64,000 bases of DNA from Scalesia atractyloides (GCA_947069175.1 CAMTDV010000027.1:41925369-41989368), one strand, 5' to 3'. Positions 1 through 11,256 are shown, counted from the stretch's first letter. The notes: generated from the letters alone by a model not told the origin. A program made the numbers and translations.

Positions 1-1065
1 ACTAGCACTTTGACCATCAGCACTTGTTCATCTAAACTTGATTCTTTGAGGGCAGTAGTTTGATGCACCAATAGTTGGGGCAACTGTTTTGAGGAGCTTT
101 CAAGGAGAGAGAAACTGTTGGGACTCATAGACTGTATTTTAACTTATTTAGGCAAGGATGATGGATCTTTTAGGTTTTGGCTTTCATCATCAGCACATCT
201 TATATAAGCCAACAACCCATATTAGAAATAGAAACCATTCCTATTCCATAAGTCAAATGCACCAAAAGGGTCTCTCTGGAGGATAAGATACCAGAAATCC
301 CTGTTGTAACACAAATGCAGCTTATAACATCTGTTGATACTTCCTCTCAACAAATGCAAATATCTCTACCCATCCGAACTTCTCACTTCTCCTCATAAAA
401 GGAGAGTGTTTATCACTGGGAACCAAATTATGAGTTTAGTAACTCACTTGAACATTTATTCTTCAATCCTTATACTCAAGTCCTTTTTCCAGGGCTGATT
501 CTCTTTCATCTTCACCACCTACAATATTCTCATCCATTAAACCATTGCTTGATGCAATTGTTGTGTCTGACCTAAACAAAACTAGTTCCTCTCAATCACC
601 TATCACTGAGAGTATACATCTACAAGTGACAAGGTCAAATCTAGAACACATTGCTAACCCACAAGTATAGGAGGGTACACCTTTTGAGTCACCATTGACT
701 CTTGTAGGTTTTTCAAGTGAAGCAGCCATACAACTGAAAGGACAATAGTCTCGTTGTTGGATAGTGGTTACATCTCTAAGACTTTCTTGAAGGCAACAAC
801 TGTTGAGTCTACAATAGTATACTCTTTAATAGTTAGAAGTCCCCAGAACCAGACCAAGGGCATCTAGTCTAAAAGCAGATATAACCACCTCTGGTAGGAA
901 TAAGATGATCCTATTAATTTAGGTGATGGATTAAGATATCAAGAATTGATGGAGAGAGTTACTAAGATGGAATCTTCAATTGATGAAGGAGATGCTGAAA
1001 AGCTTGGTACAAAACTCAAAAAAATCCACCATCAACTGCTGATGACCTATGGTCGTCTATTCAAT

Positions 1066-1481
1066 CATTTCTTAGTCGTAAAAATAGTCTATAGATGCCA
1101 CCCACAACATGCACATAGAGCTCATCAGAAACATGGTTGAAGCTAGGTACAAAGATAGTCAAGCTGAGATAAAGACCATCAAAGATCATCTTCTCTAAAC
1201 TACATGTTCTGCTCCAAACCCTAGGTATGCCTTAAATGGGGAGAATGAAGAGGGTATGAGAAAACTACCTCCTCATTTCTTAGTCTTAAAAAATAGTCTG
1301 CAGATGCTACCCACAACATGCACATGGAGCTTATTAGAAACATAATTGAAGCTAGGTACAAAGATACTTAAGCTGAGATAAAGACTATCAAAGATCATCT
1401 TCTTCAAACTACAGGTTCTGCTCCAAACCCCAGGTATTGCGAAAAGTGGGAGAATAAAGAGGGTATGAGAAACTACCTCCT
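1066..1481 (+). repeat. Tandem duplication of about 208 bp
   Basis: The stretch starting CATTTCTTAGTC at 1066 recurs at 1274. Both copies pass through the ACCCACAACATGCACAT and GGTTCTGCTCCAAACCC landmarks with scattered substitutions and end near ACTACCTCC. The duplication lies in the degenerate accessory coding region of element F and disrupts any single frame. Confidence 0.75.
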
Positions 1482-1659
1482 TAGGTCAAAAAAGCTCGAA
1501 AGAAGCCTGATCTCTCTACAACCAAAAATGCAAAGGAGGAGGCCTTAGAAAAGGAGAAGAGAAAAGATATAAGAGAGGCCAAAGATGCTCTAGCAGTGTA
1601 AGAGAAACTTCAAAAAAGTAGAGAATTGAACAAAACTTGGGTGCTTTAACAATGGCACC

Positions 1660-2003
1660 TGCAAAGATAGCGTGTAAGACAATTAAAAACTACTGCTACA
1701 TCAATTCCTCAAGCCATAATTGCTGTTACCACTGCTCACACTCCCACTCAAACATATGCAACCATTCAAACCAATGTGTCTTCATATAAAACCACTGTTG
1801 GCACTACAAAAGTTCAAACACATGTTGAAGTCACAATAGCACTTGTCATCGCCTCTGAACCTGTCAAACCCATATCACAAAAGACTCTAATTGGTTATCT
1901 CAAAAGAAAACCACCAACGCACGATCCCTCTCCTCCATTAAAAGCACGCACTCCATATACTAGAGGAAGGAGACCAAAATTCATCATCCAAGATGATGAT
2001 TAA
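1660..2003 (+). pseudogene. Thr/Pro-rich fragment of the element F accessory ORF
   Basis: The open stretch (75 codons from 1776, plus compatible sequence before it) is rich in Thr, Val, Pro and Lys, with a basic RGRRPK motif followed by an acidic end. No domain is recognised. Codons before and after it look coding but carry stops, so it appears to be one readable patch of a longer decayed ORF that resumes at 4865 beyond the nested insertion. Confidence 0.3.
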
Positions 2004-2418
2004 GAAACTCCTCAAGCATCACCTATCAATACCAAATCATCACTTCCACCAACCATAAAATAAATCACCACCACTTCAAAATCCATTCCATATAAAGAAC
2101 TCTAAGAGAAGACTACTTGAATGATATCATGAAAATTAAACCAATTACAGATCCTGCAACAAACTCTCATGCACCAATTACAAATCCTGATCTTGAAAGA
2201 ACTCTGTGAGGAGACTACTTGAATGATATCATGAAGAATAAACCATACAAAGCAACCAGAGCTCCATTCTCATGGTGGACAACTTAAGCCTTATTAGATA
2301 AAATTTTAAGGATTAAAAAGTTACTTCTTGACTGACCCTCTTCAAAAAACTACACCTCCAAACTAGGATACAGAGAAAAGGCTAAATGACATAAAAGACC
2401 ATGTAGCTAAAAAGAATT

Positions 2419-2423
2419 AAAGA
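2419..2423. repeat. Target-site duplication AAAGA (left copy)
   Basis: AAAGA abuts the TG start of the nested element at 2424 and recurs exactly at 4860-4864 after its terminal CA. A five-base duplication is the normal footprint of LTR-retrotransposon integrase. Confidence 0.85.
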
Positions 2424-2786
2424 TGTTGATGCATATTCTGTGTGTCCACCACTGTGTGAGTAGGCTAGATAAAGCGTGTGTTGAAAATTTGTATAGTTTA
2501 GCAAACACATGACACGTTGGTGAGGAGGAGATCACCACCTTCGTACGGAGGTAGCTTAGTCCGCACCAAAATCTCATGTCTATATATTGTTGTGTGTTCA
2601 TAGTTTGGTAAGTTTTGGAGGTCCCAGAGGGGAAATGTTGGAGAAATTGGCTTGTAAAGATGTATACTCTTTTAGTATGAATGAATCATTTGACTTCCGC
2701 TTCTACTTCGTTCTTAATAACATTCTACCGAATTAGGTCTATTCTACCCAAACTTCTGTCTAAACCCACCAGTTCCAGGACTATTA
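2424..2786 (+). repeat. 5' LTR of element E
   Basis: Begins TGTTGATGCATATTC and ends GGACTATTA just before the primer site; the matching 3' LTR ends GGACTATCA. It lacks an approximately 36-bp segment present in the 3' LTR around its CGTACG motifs. It carries one TTCGTACGGAGG motif. Confidence 0.8.
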
Positions 2787-2788
2787 AG

Positions 2789-2800
2789 TGGTATTAGAGC
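2789..2800 (+). promoter_or_regulatory. Primer binding site, initiator tRNA-Met type (element E)
   Basis: TGGTATTAGAGC lies two bases inside the 5' LTR and differs at one base from TGGTATCAGAGC, the sequence complementary to plant initiator tRNA-Met that most copia elements use. It fixes the 5' LTR end and the plus orientation. Confidence 0.8.
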
Positions 2801-4460
2801 TACGGTACTGATTGAATTGATCTAACAGTTGATTGAAACACCTACGCTCATGAATTATGGACTTTTGAGGGGTTTTATACGTAGATCATCAAATAAACGG
2901 ACAATCCACGGACAAAAATTAAAAAAAGAAACCATAAGATTGTTTAGAAATGAATTTCGACCATGTCTATGAAAGAATCATCATGAAATTCAAAGTAATG
3001 AAGCTTTTGAATAAAAAAAACTGGATCAGATTACCTCCGCATGAAGGTACTACTTCGCATGAAGGTAGTTATCTTCGCACGAAGGTAAGTTACCCTCATA
3101 CGGTAACCAAAATGCCTAAAAAAGGCTTTTTTGATTGTGGCAACGAGACGAGTTTCTAGAAAAAATTTGGTGATTGAAATTTTTTTCGAGATTTTAACGA
3201 TAAATACGAGTTGTTCGGGGACACCGTTGAGGGATTTAGATAACAGATTTGATGACATGATCATAGAGGGTTGAAGATAATGGGGTAGTCATTGACACTT
3301 ATACAGATTGTTTATCATTTAGTATAGTGACTATTAATGGGCCTTAATGAAAAATCCGTATTGATGAAAAACACACTTTTGTGGACCAAGATAACACATT
3401 TTCCGCATAGTGGAGTTCTACAGTGAAAAGATGGGACTAAATTTGCCAGATTTGAGGAGGAAATTCAGTGATATGTTTTAGAGAGGTCAGAATTTGCAAA
3501 AAATGAGGGAGGAGAAAATTTTCAAAGAATATATTGAAATTCTGGTATTTTTTAAACTCTTGACGTGTAACAGTATTCGGGTGGTTCTGAATTTAGATTG
3601 TCCCGGGATGCATAAGATCTGGATTCGTAGTTTGTGATCATAGGAAGTTTAGAGTCTTCGGATCGTGATACAGATTGATGTCTTAGGGTTTGAGTCTCGG
3701 GTCTTTGTCAAGCCGGTTAGCAGGATATAGTGTAAAGTGTCAGAATAGTTAACATTCGAGCAGAGGAATTGTTTTTTAGATTAACCGCCGGGAAATGATG
3801 ATGTATGTTGGTTAAGTTGTTGTCAGAACTAACGGAGAAGACTAAACATCTGTTATTGTGACTGAAGATGAAGAATGTGAATTTGATCATGGAAGAATGT
3901 TTCTCTGATTTGATTATGTTACCAGATGATTTGTAATCCGATGATTATTTACTGATTGAAGAGATTACCGTTTTGCTGATCAATCATTTAGGAGTATGCT
4001 TACGTGATTACGGAAAATGGGATTTCAGTTTTTCATGGGTATTCACAGACTAGAAGTTTATCATGGTGATGTTCGAAGTTTCTATCAATTGTCGGTTGGG
4101 TTTTTGAAGATCAGAGGATCGAGTAGTGGAGTGCGCTAAAACCGAACGCGAATGTGGTTAATGTAGAAACAGAGATGTTACATCGATCAGTTTCTAATTT
4201 GGTAATTAGTCATGAAGATTATTGTTCAAAAAATCAGAGAAGGTCGGGAATCGTGTAAACAAAGACCTGAAGATTTATTCCAAGGGAATTATTTCATGGG
4301 GAATTTATTGAAGAAATTGCAAACCTAAATCATCAATCAAGGGGGAATTTGTTGACGCGTTCAACGACATCGAAAAATGCATGACTGAAGTTGCAGAATA
4401 TTCAAACACGGCTTCCATATTTCAAGATCAAGACTCGATAGTGACGTACACGGGGGAAAT
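2801..4460 (+). other. Non-coding interior of element E
   Basis: No credible ORF in either direction. Near 3033-3110 there are four short GCATGAAGGTA / GCACGAAGGTA / CATACGGTAA units related to the CGTACG motifs of its own LTRs. Two purine tracts occur before the 3' LTR: AAGGGGGAATTTGTTGA near 4339 and CGGGGGAAAT at 4451-4460; the second abuts the LTR and is the likely functional polypurine tract. Confidence 0.6.
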
Positions 4461-4859
4461 AGTTGATGCATATTTCGTGTATCCGCCATTGTGTGAATAG
4501 GCTAGATAGAGCATGTATTGAATATTGTATAGTTTAGCAAACACATGACACGTTGGTGAGGAGGAGATCACCATCGTACGAGAGTGTTTTCGTACAGAGG
4601 TAAACAAGTTCACCTTCGTACGAAGGTAGCTTAGTCCGCACCAAAATCTCATGTCTATTTAGTGTTGTGTGTTTATAGTTTGATAAGTTTTGGAGTCCCT
4701 AGAGGGGAAATGCAATTTCTCCTGCTTGTAAAGATATATACTCTTTGGTATGAATGAATCATTCGACTTCCACTTCTACTCCATTCTTAATAACATTCTA
4801 CCGAATTAGGTCTATTCTATCCAAACTTTCGTCTAAACCCACCAGTTCCTGGACTATCA
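4461..4859 (+). repeat. 3' LTR of element E
   Basis: Direct repeat of 2424-2786, with its first base changed (AGTTGATGC against TGTTGATGC), ending ACTATCA and followed by the AAAGA duplication at 4860-4864. It contains an array of CGTACG-cored motifs (about 4571-4632), including TTCGTACGAAGG. Confidence 0.8.
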
Positions 4860-4934
4860 AAAGAGGAAATGGTTGCCGCAACCTTTGGAACTATGTGATC
4901 AATGGCAAGATGGGATGAATCAACTATTACTTAA

Positions 4935-5438
4935 AACTACAAAAAGTTGGAGGTACGTAGAGAAAAAGATCCATCTATTCCAAGAAAGCATGTATATGAT
5001 CAAGTAGATTTCCACATCAAAACTCTTATTGATCCAACAAAATTTCCCACTGCCAAAAACATTTCCTCGACTTTAAGAAGCTACTTAAAAAGACAAAAGG
5101 TGATGTCTGAAGAAGATATGAAGAAATATCAAGACTTCTACATAGAGGAAGGGATCAGAAATGAGCTCATGTATGGTGATCCAGATACAAATCCTGCTGA
5201 TTTCATTGGTAAAATTCTAGGTAGACCACTTTCACCAAACTCATCTAAAATAACTTTTGACCTAGCAAATCCTGATAACTTGAAAATTCTAAAGTGGAAA
5301 TCTAACAAGATTAGCCATGAATTGACACTACTCAGAGCTAATAAAGATGTTCAAAATATCTCCATGAATAATGCTTATGGCCTGAAGAATGAAGATCAGC
5401 AAGACCTACTAGGTCTTGAACTTGAAAGGGATCCATAA
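4935..5438 (+). pseudogene. Element F accessory ORF, C-terminal part, unknown function
   Basis: About 168 codons are open from 4935 (the first ATG lies well inside) to a TAA at 5436. The product is hydrophilic, Lys/Asp/Asn-rich and without membrane segments. Motifs visible include RKHVYDQVDFHIKTL, DPDTNPADFIGKILGRPLSP and a C-terminal LLGLELERDP. The frame continues, broken by stops, into 4865-4934 and then to 2418 on the other side of element E, so it was part of a longer protein. I do not recognise the family. Its position just before the purine tract and 3' LTR makes it a retrotransposon 3' ORF rather than a host gene. Confidence 0.45.
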
Positions 5439-5556
5439 GATCTTTTCTCTATAATATTTGAATTAAAATTTAAATGCCAGATAAGAGAAAATATGATGAA
5501 GAAAGGTTGATCCTAATAAAGCTTAGTTTTTGCACCATCTATTATAGGGGGGAGAT

Positions 5557-6254
5557 TGTTGAACCTATAAAAGAACATATGATTGAAAAGCCAAATGTAG
5601 TAATCTGATCAAGAACCAGACAAGTCATGAAGATCAACGCTTCCCAAAGATAGTGAATCTTGAACACTAATAGAGCATTTGTTTGAAGAACTCAAAAGAC
5701 TGTTGAAGAGACTAAAGATTTGTGAATGAAGAACAAAGTTTTTTCGACTAAGGATAAAGTTGTGTTGAAGATAAAGTGTTGTTAAAGAAGAGTGAACATC
5801 TGTTGAGGCCTAAACAAATGTTTGGTATCAACAAACAGAGGTTTCAGAACAGTGGCTACCAATACAACAATGTCTATAAAATAGTTGTATATGTCTTAGA
5901 ATAGTTGTTAGTCTTCATCAAATGTTTCTAACTTCTGAGGAATCTTTCATGTTAGAAATGTTAAATGTCACTATCATGGTGATGTTAGCCTTGATTGCTA
6001 ACAGATGTTTGTACTTAGTATAAATAGATCTAACAATCCTTTTATATGAACAGAGTATAAAGATTAGGCAAAAAGGGAGTGAAAGTCGTGCTTGTATTTG
6101 TAATCATTCGATTATAATTAAAAACAATATGTCAACTTTCCAAATTTGTGCTTGTGTTTAACAATGTTGCATTCATCTTATTTCCATTTATAATTCACCA
6201 ACACTTCATTTTTTTACATAAAAACACACACAAATTCAAACTCAGATCCTAACA
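5557..6254 (+). repeat. 3' LTR of element F
   Basis: A purine tract (TAGGGGGGAGA) is followed by TGTTGAACCTATAAAAG at 5557, and a TG...CA segment of about 698 bp ends GATCCTAACA at 6254; the ends form a short TGTT/AACA inverted repeat. Immediately to the right the sequence switches to the minus-strand pseudogene fragment, as expected at an insertion boundary. The partner LTR is outside the window, so the right end is inferred. Confidence 0.6.
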
Positions 6255-6529
6255 TGCGCTGACACTATTAGCAACTGTTGTATCTTTAGAATAACATTCA
6301 TTTACCTTCCTAGTTGTGTGTATATAAACATCATCTGGTGCAGAAGGTTTTTCAGCCATCTTAGTTGTGTCTTTTTAAGTTATTTGGGTTATTTTGAAAT
6401 CAAAGGATGGTGCATCAAAATTTTCTTTTCGAATGGATTTGTCATGTGTTTTGCTTTCTACTTCATCTGTCCTTTTGATAATCCTCTAATAGCATTGCTG
6501 GAGTTTCTTTGCTAAAGGTTGGTTGTATC
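6255..6529 (-). pseudogene. Ulp1-associated-like pseudogene, downstream fragment
   Basis: Read on the minus strand, this stretch gives coding-like patches such as KENFDAPSFDF and MAEKPSAPDDVYIHTTRK with intervening stops. It continues the pseudogene at 21565-23280 across the insertion of element A: the two sides meet at the ATTAC duplication. DAPSFDF-type motifs occur, from memory, ahead of the Ulp1 (C48) peptidase domain in plant mobile ORFs; the catalytic domain is not in the window. The fragment ends abruptly at the LTR of element F at 6254. Confidence 0.35.
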
Positions 6530-6534
6530 ATTAC
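6530..6534. repeat. Target-site duplication ATTAC (left of element A)
   Basis: ATTAC precedes TGTCACACCC at 6535. On the far side of the composite, ATTAC recurs at 21564-21568, with its first A shared with the terminal A of the outer LTR. The match spans 15 kb and implies that the outer ends belong to one insertion. Confidence 0.65.
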
Positions 6535-9437
6535 TGTCACACCCTGGATTTCCAACCAAATCCAATCACCGGTGGGCCCGGGTGGGGAATATCGTGATGT
6601 AAATTGATATCATCACAGACAATTAAACACAGCACAACGCAAGTCTTGGATTTAAATTACTATTACAAACAAAATGTTCGAAATACAAAATAATATGCAG
6701 GCTTGAAATAGAAGATCCACAGGCGGATCATAAATTGTACAAAGAAAGAATTTAAAACAGACATTAGGCAGATCTAGGATTTGCAAGATCCTCTTATCAC
6801 TACCGAGCCCTTCCAGCCTATTTCATATTGTACCTGCAAACTTAGTCTTTTGAAAATATGTTAGCTTTCGCTGGTAAATACATCCAACTGACTCATTTTG
6901 AAAATATTTGAAAATTATTTTAAGTGCACAAAGGCAATAAATCTTTTATAACTTGGGAAAGTTGACTTTTCAACCTTGTTAACAGATTCACATGTTTGTC
7001 CATATATACAGGGCCCAATACAAAAACCGAGACATGATTAACGAACACACCACTTATGAACTCACGAAGGAGTTCTCCCCAACAAGTGTGGGTAGCATGT
7101 AGTTTAAACCTGACAAGTACTTTAACTTGTATAATATGGGTAAACTATAAACATTCTGGATTTTGAGACTTAAATGACAAGGTTAGACCCGTTTCGGTTA
7201 ATTTTCGTAAACTAGTTACATATGCTTAACCATACGCATATTAGCGATAACGGGTAACCGGATAAGTCAAGGACAAGTTTTATATGCCATTACATTTTAA
7301 ATAAGTTGTAATATCAGTAGGATATCAACTTATATGCCCGTTAAGGTTTTAAAATGAAACTATGCCTTATAAGGGCATTTTGGTAATTTCATACCTTATA
7401 AAAGGAACTTGAATATAATTTATTGTTATAATTAACAGTATTCTGGAAAAATAACTTATTTATGATATAATATCAGTAGAATATTAATTATATGTGTAAT
7501 TTATCTTTTATGACCAAACTATGCACCGAAAGGGCATTTTGGTCATTTTACACATAGTTTACAAATTATTTAGGATTCTGAGTTCATATCAAATACCTAT
7601 TGTATAAATATTTAAAATAAGTTTTAAAATCTGTATGTAACAAGTCTTGGTTGATAGTTATGGTTTAAAACCATACTATGCGCCGGAACGACGCTTATGT
7701 CGTAAAATGACGGTTTATGCAATGTATAATGAAAACTGAAGTTAAGGTGCGATTAAAATCTGTTTATAAAATGACGCTTATGTCATAAAATGACGGTTTA
7801 TGCCTTATCGTCATTTATCGACATAATACAAGGGCTTGTTTATAAACTCAGTTTATAATCTGTTTTAACATCCCGAATAATCCTAATTATAATATTATAT
7901 TAGTTGGAAACTCATTTTCAAGTTCGTCATCATTTAAATCTCTTTTTATGCAAAAATGACATTTTTGTTAAAAGAGCATAATTACGGAACTTGTGCATAA
8001 ACTCATTTTCTGATTATGATCATGAAGTTTAACCTCAGAGGGTTATGCTACATTATATTACGATCATAATGCAACTTTAGATCAGTAGCTAACTAATCTA
8101 AATTGGGTTAGAATCGAAAGTCAAAGCAGAAGTCAAACTTCGCGAATTTCGGTTGCGAACCGACCCTAGAACTGAAATTGACGAGCCGAACATGTTCTTA
8201 CATGTTCTACTAATTATTACCAACTTTTTTAAGTCTCAAAACAGGTTTTATAACATATATAAGATCAATTTATGATTTTTCCGAAAAAATGGCCTATCTG
8301 ACTTTTTAATATCATAACTTTGACCCGTCAATTGGTCTAGCAAACGTGATCTTCAGGAGGTGCCTTTTATAGGGACTAACACCTACCTTATTACGATCAC
8401 TTAGCCATGTTCATTACGAACAATGGCTGAACCATAATGGTCTTAACCGAAAGTCAATGCGTTTTTCGTTAAACGCTTGACTTTTGGCTATAAAAGCCTA
8501 TAAATGAAAATGCAAGAGGAAGGAACACTTACAAGAGATTCCTAGAATGCGAGAGAACTAAGTTAGATGCTCATTTCAGTTAGGAACTTCCAGAGGAGGG
8601 AGATAGAGTTGTGAATGAGAAAGGTGCAAGTTCAAATGGTGAACCTTGGCACCTATTTATAGTTGGAGAGCTTTAAGGAGGTGATACCAGATGCTAAGGG
8701 GTGTAAGAGGAAGCTTACAAGTGTTCTGAAACGTGGCAAGGCAGTTTGGGAAGCCATGTTTCGAATCAAATGCTTTTTGGCAATTTGTGTGGAGGCCAAG
8801 CAAATTTTCTGCAGATACGGTTCTCTCGCGCCCCACGAGAGGCACAAGGCTTGCCTCTCACGCCCTGCAAACACTTTATAGGGAGATTTGAAGTTTGTCA
8901 CTTTTAGCCCCTCAACTTATTAAACCTCCTAGAACCTCCTAAAACACCTTTTTAGCATATTTAGCCCTCCGTAGCCAATATTTGGCGTACTCAGGATTAT
9001 GCGCGGACATTATCAAGCTCTCAATTCATTAAAAGGTCACTCAGATGTATAAATTAACTTGTTGACACTTTCAACCCCTCCAATGTCCAACATTTATATA
9101 ATTACGGATTTATTCCCTCTCGTCCAAAACATGGGACATATGAGAGTTAGGACTTCGTAAAGGATCACTCAGAGGCTCATTGTAAGCACGTTGACTCCGA
9201 TGGCACTCCGAGGCTGGGCATGTTGACACAATGGTCACTCAGAGGCCAAGTTTTAAGCATGTTGACACTAATGGACACTCAGAGGCTTGGTTTATGCATG
9301 TTGACATCAGAAGATCACTCAGAGGCTTGGTTTGAGCATGTTGACGCTTTTAGTCCCTGTTAGTCTTTAATAGACTAAAAATAAAATTATAACACGTGTC
9401 ACTATATTATTGGATACGATTTTTACATGGTGTTACA
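6535..9437 (-). repeat. 3' LTR of element A
   Basis: Begins TGTCACACCCTGG and ends GGTGTTACA next to the polypurine tract. Compared with the 5' LTR it lacks about 470 bp: the sequence jumps from CAACAAGTGTGGGTAG (about 7080-7095) directly to CATGTAGTTTAAACC. It contains a TATAAATAG box (minus strand, 8653-8661), a GC-rich CTCTCGCGCCCCACGAGAG hairpin (about 8823-8841) and about five CACTCAGAGGCT repeat units (about 9160-9345). Confidence 0.85.
9160..9345 (-). repeat. Approximately 35-40-bp tandem units in the element A 3' LTR
   Basis: Units run CACTCAGAGGCT, 6-10 variable bases, then GCATGTTGAC and a short linker, about five times. Equivalent arrays occur in every LTR of this family in the window (19390-19660, 21205-21470, 53120-53340, 63500-63735) with differing copy number. 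In transcription sense they lie 0.5-0.8 kb upstream of the TATA box, as an enhancer array would. Confidence 0.8.
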
Positions 9438-9455
9438 TCCTCACCCCCTTAAAAG
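9438..9455 (-). promoter_or_regulatory. Polypurine tract of element A
   Basis: On the minus strand this reads CTTTTAAGGGGGTGAGGA, directly before the 3' LTR. It marks the plus-strand DNA priming site and fixes the element orientation. The same tract abuts the other LTRs at 19753 and 53434. Confidence 0.85.
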
Positions 9456-9474
9456 AAATCTCGATCTCGAGATT

Positions 9475-10810
9475 TTATTCAAAAAGATGGGGGTACTTTT
9501 GTCGCATAGTGGACTCAACCTCCCATGTATATTCGGGACCTCGAAGGGCATCCCATTTAACCTTTACTATAGGTATAAATTTCCTTCGGAACTTCTTAAC
9601 TTGTCGATCTTCGATCGAAATCGGTTTCTTAATGAACCTCAGGTTTTCATCTATTTGTACATCTTTATGTGACATTGCTACCGACTCATCGGCTAGACAT
9701 TTCTTAAGGTTACTTATGTGGAACACATCATAATTTCCACTTAGCTCCTCGGTAGCCCAAGCTTATAAGCCACAGAACCAACACATTCGATCACCTCGAA
9801 TGGTCCAATATATCTCGGGCTTAACTTGCCCTTCTTTCTGAAGCGCATCACACCTTTCCAGTGTGATACTTTCAATAATACTTCCTCTAATTGGAACTTA
9901 AGAGGTTTTCACCTCTTGTCTGCATAACTCTTTTGCCTATCACGGGCAGCCTTGAGATGGTCACGGATTTGCACAATTTTATCCGTGGTCTCCAGGACGA
10001 TCTCATGTCCTGATAGTTGGGCTTCCCCAACTTCTGCCCAGCACACGGGCGTTCGGCACTTTCTCACATACAAGGCCTCATAAGGAGCAGCCTTGATGCT
10101 TGTATGATAACTATTAATATAGGAGAATTCTATTAGGGGTAAGTGGTCATCCCAACTTCCACCTAGATCAATCACACATGCCTTAAGCATGTCTTCCAAT
10201 GTCTGAATAGTACGCTCACTTTGACCATCAGTCTGAGGACGGTAAGTCGTACTAAAATTTAATCTTGTGCCTAAAGATTGTTGGAAGCTTTTCCAAAAAT
10301 GAGACGTATATCTACTATCTCTGTCAGATACAATAGATACCGGCACACCATGTAGGGACACAATCTTGTCCACATACAACTTAGCCAATTTGTTTATATT
10401 ATATGTTTCCTTTGTTGGTAGGAAATGTGCTGACTTAGTCAGCCTATCCACAATGACCCAAATAGTGTCATTTCCACTTTTGGTCTTAGGTAACTTGGTA
10501 ATCAAGTCCATAGTTACCATTTCCCATTTCCATGTGGGAATTTCCAATTGTTGTAGAAGTCCTGACGGCTTCTGATGTTCGGCCTTAACTTGCGAACACG
10601 TCAGACACTTAGCTACATAAGTGGCTATGGATTTCTTAAACCCATCCACCAATAATTCTTTTTCAGATCCTGATACATCTTATCACCACCTGGGTGAACT
10701 GAGTATCTCGTATTATGCGCTTCATGGAGGATCAAATCTCTAAGTCCTCCAAAGATTGGAACCCAGTTTCTATCATTAAATCTAAGGATTCCATCCTTTC
10801 CAGACATTAA
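9475..10810 (-). pseudogene. Element A integrase with chromodomain-like tail, broken
   Basis: Integrase joins retrotransposon cDNA to the target. Near 10625-10700 an H2C2 zinc-binding segment is visible (HPGGDKMYQDLKKNYWWMG, then CLTCSQVKA). The DDE core follows with VTMDLITKLPK, SIVSDRDSRYTS and QSERTIQTLEDML. The C-terminal module ends with VKVKWDALRGPEYTWE and KYPHLFE, a chromodomain-type tail known from Tekay/Del chromoviruses that can steer insertion to heterochromatin. Lesions are a frame change near 10630, a TGA at 9909-9911 where the other copy encodes KRRKPLQFQ, and another frame change near 9750. No functional protein is expected. Confidence 0.85.
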
Positions 10811-10893
10811 CTGATCAACAGTTCCACCTAATCCTTCATTAGGAGCATTAGCTTTTAATAGAGCTTGCTTTTGCGCATCTAATAACTTCTCAC

Positions 10894-11256
10894 TTAAGCT
10901 ATTCTAACCTCAATGCTCTTGGCCTTAATCCTTATAAGCTTAACCCGTTCCTTGCGACTTAAGGCATCAACAACTACATTTGCCTTGCCTGGATGGTAGC
11001 GAATTTCGCAATCATAATCATTAAGTGTTTCCATCCAATGACGCTGTCGCATGTTCAATTCTTTCTGATTGAACAGATGTTGGAGGCTCTTATGGTCAGT
11101 GTATATAATACACTTTGTGCCATACAAGTAATGTCTCCATAACTTAAGTGCAAATACAACGGCACCCAATTCTAAGTCATGGGTGGTGTAATTCCTTTCG
11201 TGCACCTTTAATTGTCGTGATGCATAAGCAATTACCTTACCTTTTTGCATTAACAC
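10894..11256 (-). pseudogene. Element A RNase H region
   Basis: RNase H degrades the RNA strand after reverse transcription. The motifs are IAYASRQLKVHERNY, HDLELGAVVFALKLWRHYLYG and YTDHKSLQHLF, then the gypsy-typical RYHPGKANVVVDALSRK. It is separated from the RT frame by a one-base loss near 11255, where CDASHTGM runs out of frame. The connection to integrase (10810-10893) is also degenerate. Confidence 0.8.

Larger units (their letters stand above)
2424..4859 (+). mobile_element. Complete non-autonomous copia-type LTR element (element E)
   Basis: Two direct LTRs (2424-2786 and 4461-4859) flank a 1.67-kb interior that has a tRNA-Met-type primer site and purine tracts but no reading frame beyond about 77 codons and no gag or pol motif. 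AAAGA target duplications on both sides show it inserted as one unit into element F. It is larger than a typical TRIM and smaller than most LARDs. Mobilisation must have come from proteins supplied in trans, presumably by an autonomous relative (inference). Confidence 0.8.
1..6254 (+). mobile_element. 3' part of a copia-like LTR retrotransposon (element F), interrupted
   Basis: The window opens inside this element; its 5' LTR and any gag-pol lie outside. What remains is a degenerate accessory coding region (1-2423 and 4860-5440), a purine-rich tract (AGGGGGGAGA, about 5546-5555) and a 3' LTR at 5557-6254. A separate element occupies 2424-4859 and splits the coding region. I see no reverse transcriptase or integrase motif, so the copia assignment rests on the tract-plus-LTR structure and on position. 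A downstream accessory (env-like or aORF) region like that of SIRE/Maximus copia elements is one reading; a non-autonomous element is another. Confidence 0.5.

Noticed and set aside
2407..2601. Minus-strand frames at 2407-2601 and 4428-4652
   Set aside because: Antisense of element E LTRs; similarity between them reflects the LTR pair.
8653..8901. Minus-strand frame with a near-copy at 18887-19135
   Set aside because: Lies in the LTR of element A; the open frames are by-products of the promoter region and differ between LTR copies.
9410..9733. Plus-strand frames of 81-107 codons, with similar ones at 19725-20084 and 53356-53676
   Set aside because: Antisense shadows of the integrase-chromodomain region of elements A and B; their recurrence follows the repeat family, not a gene.
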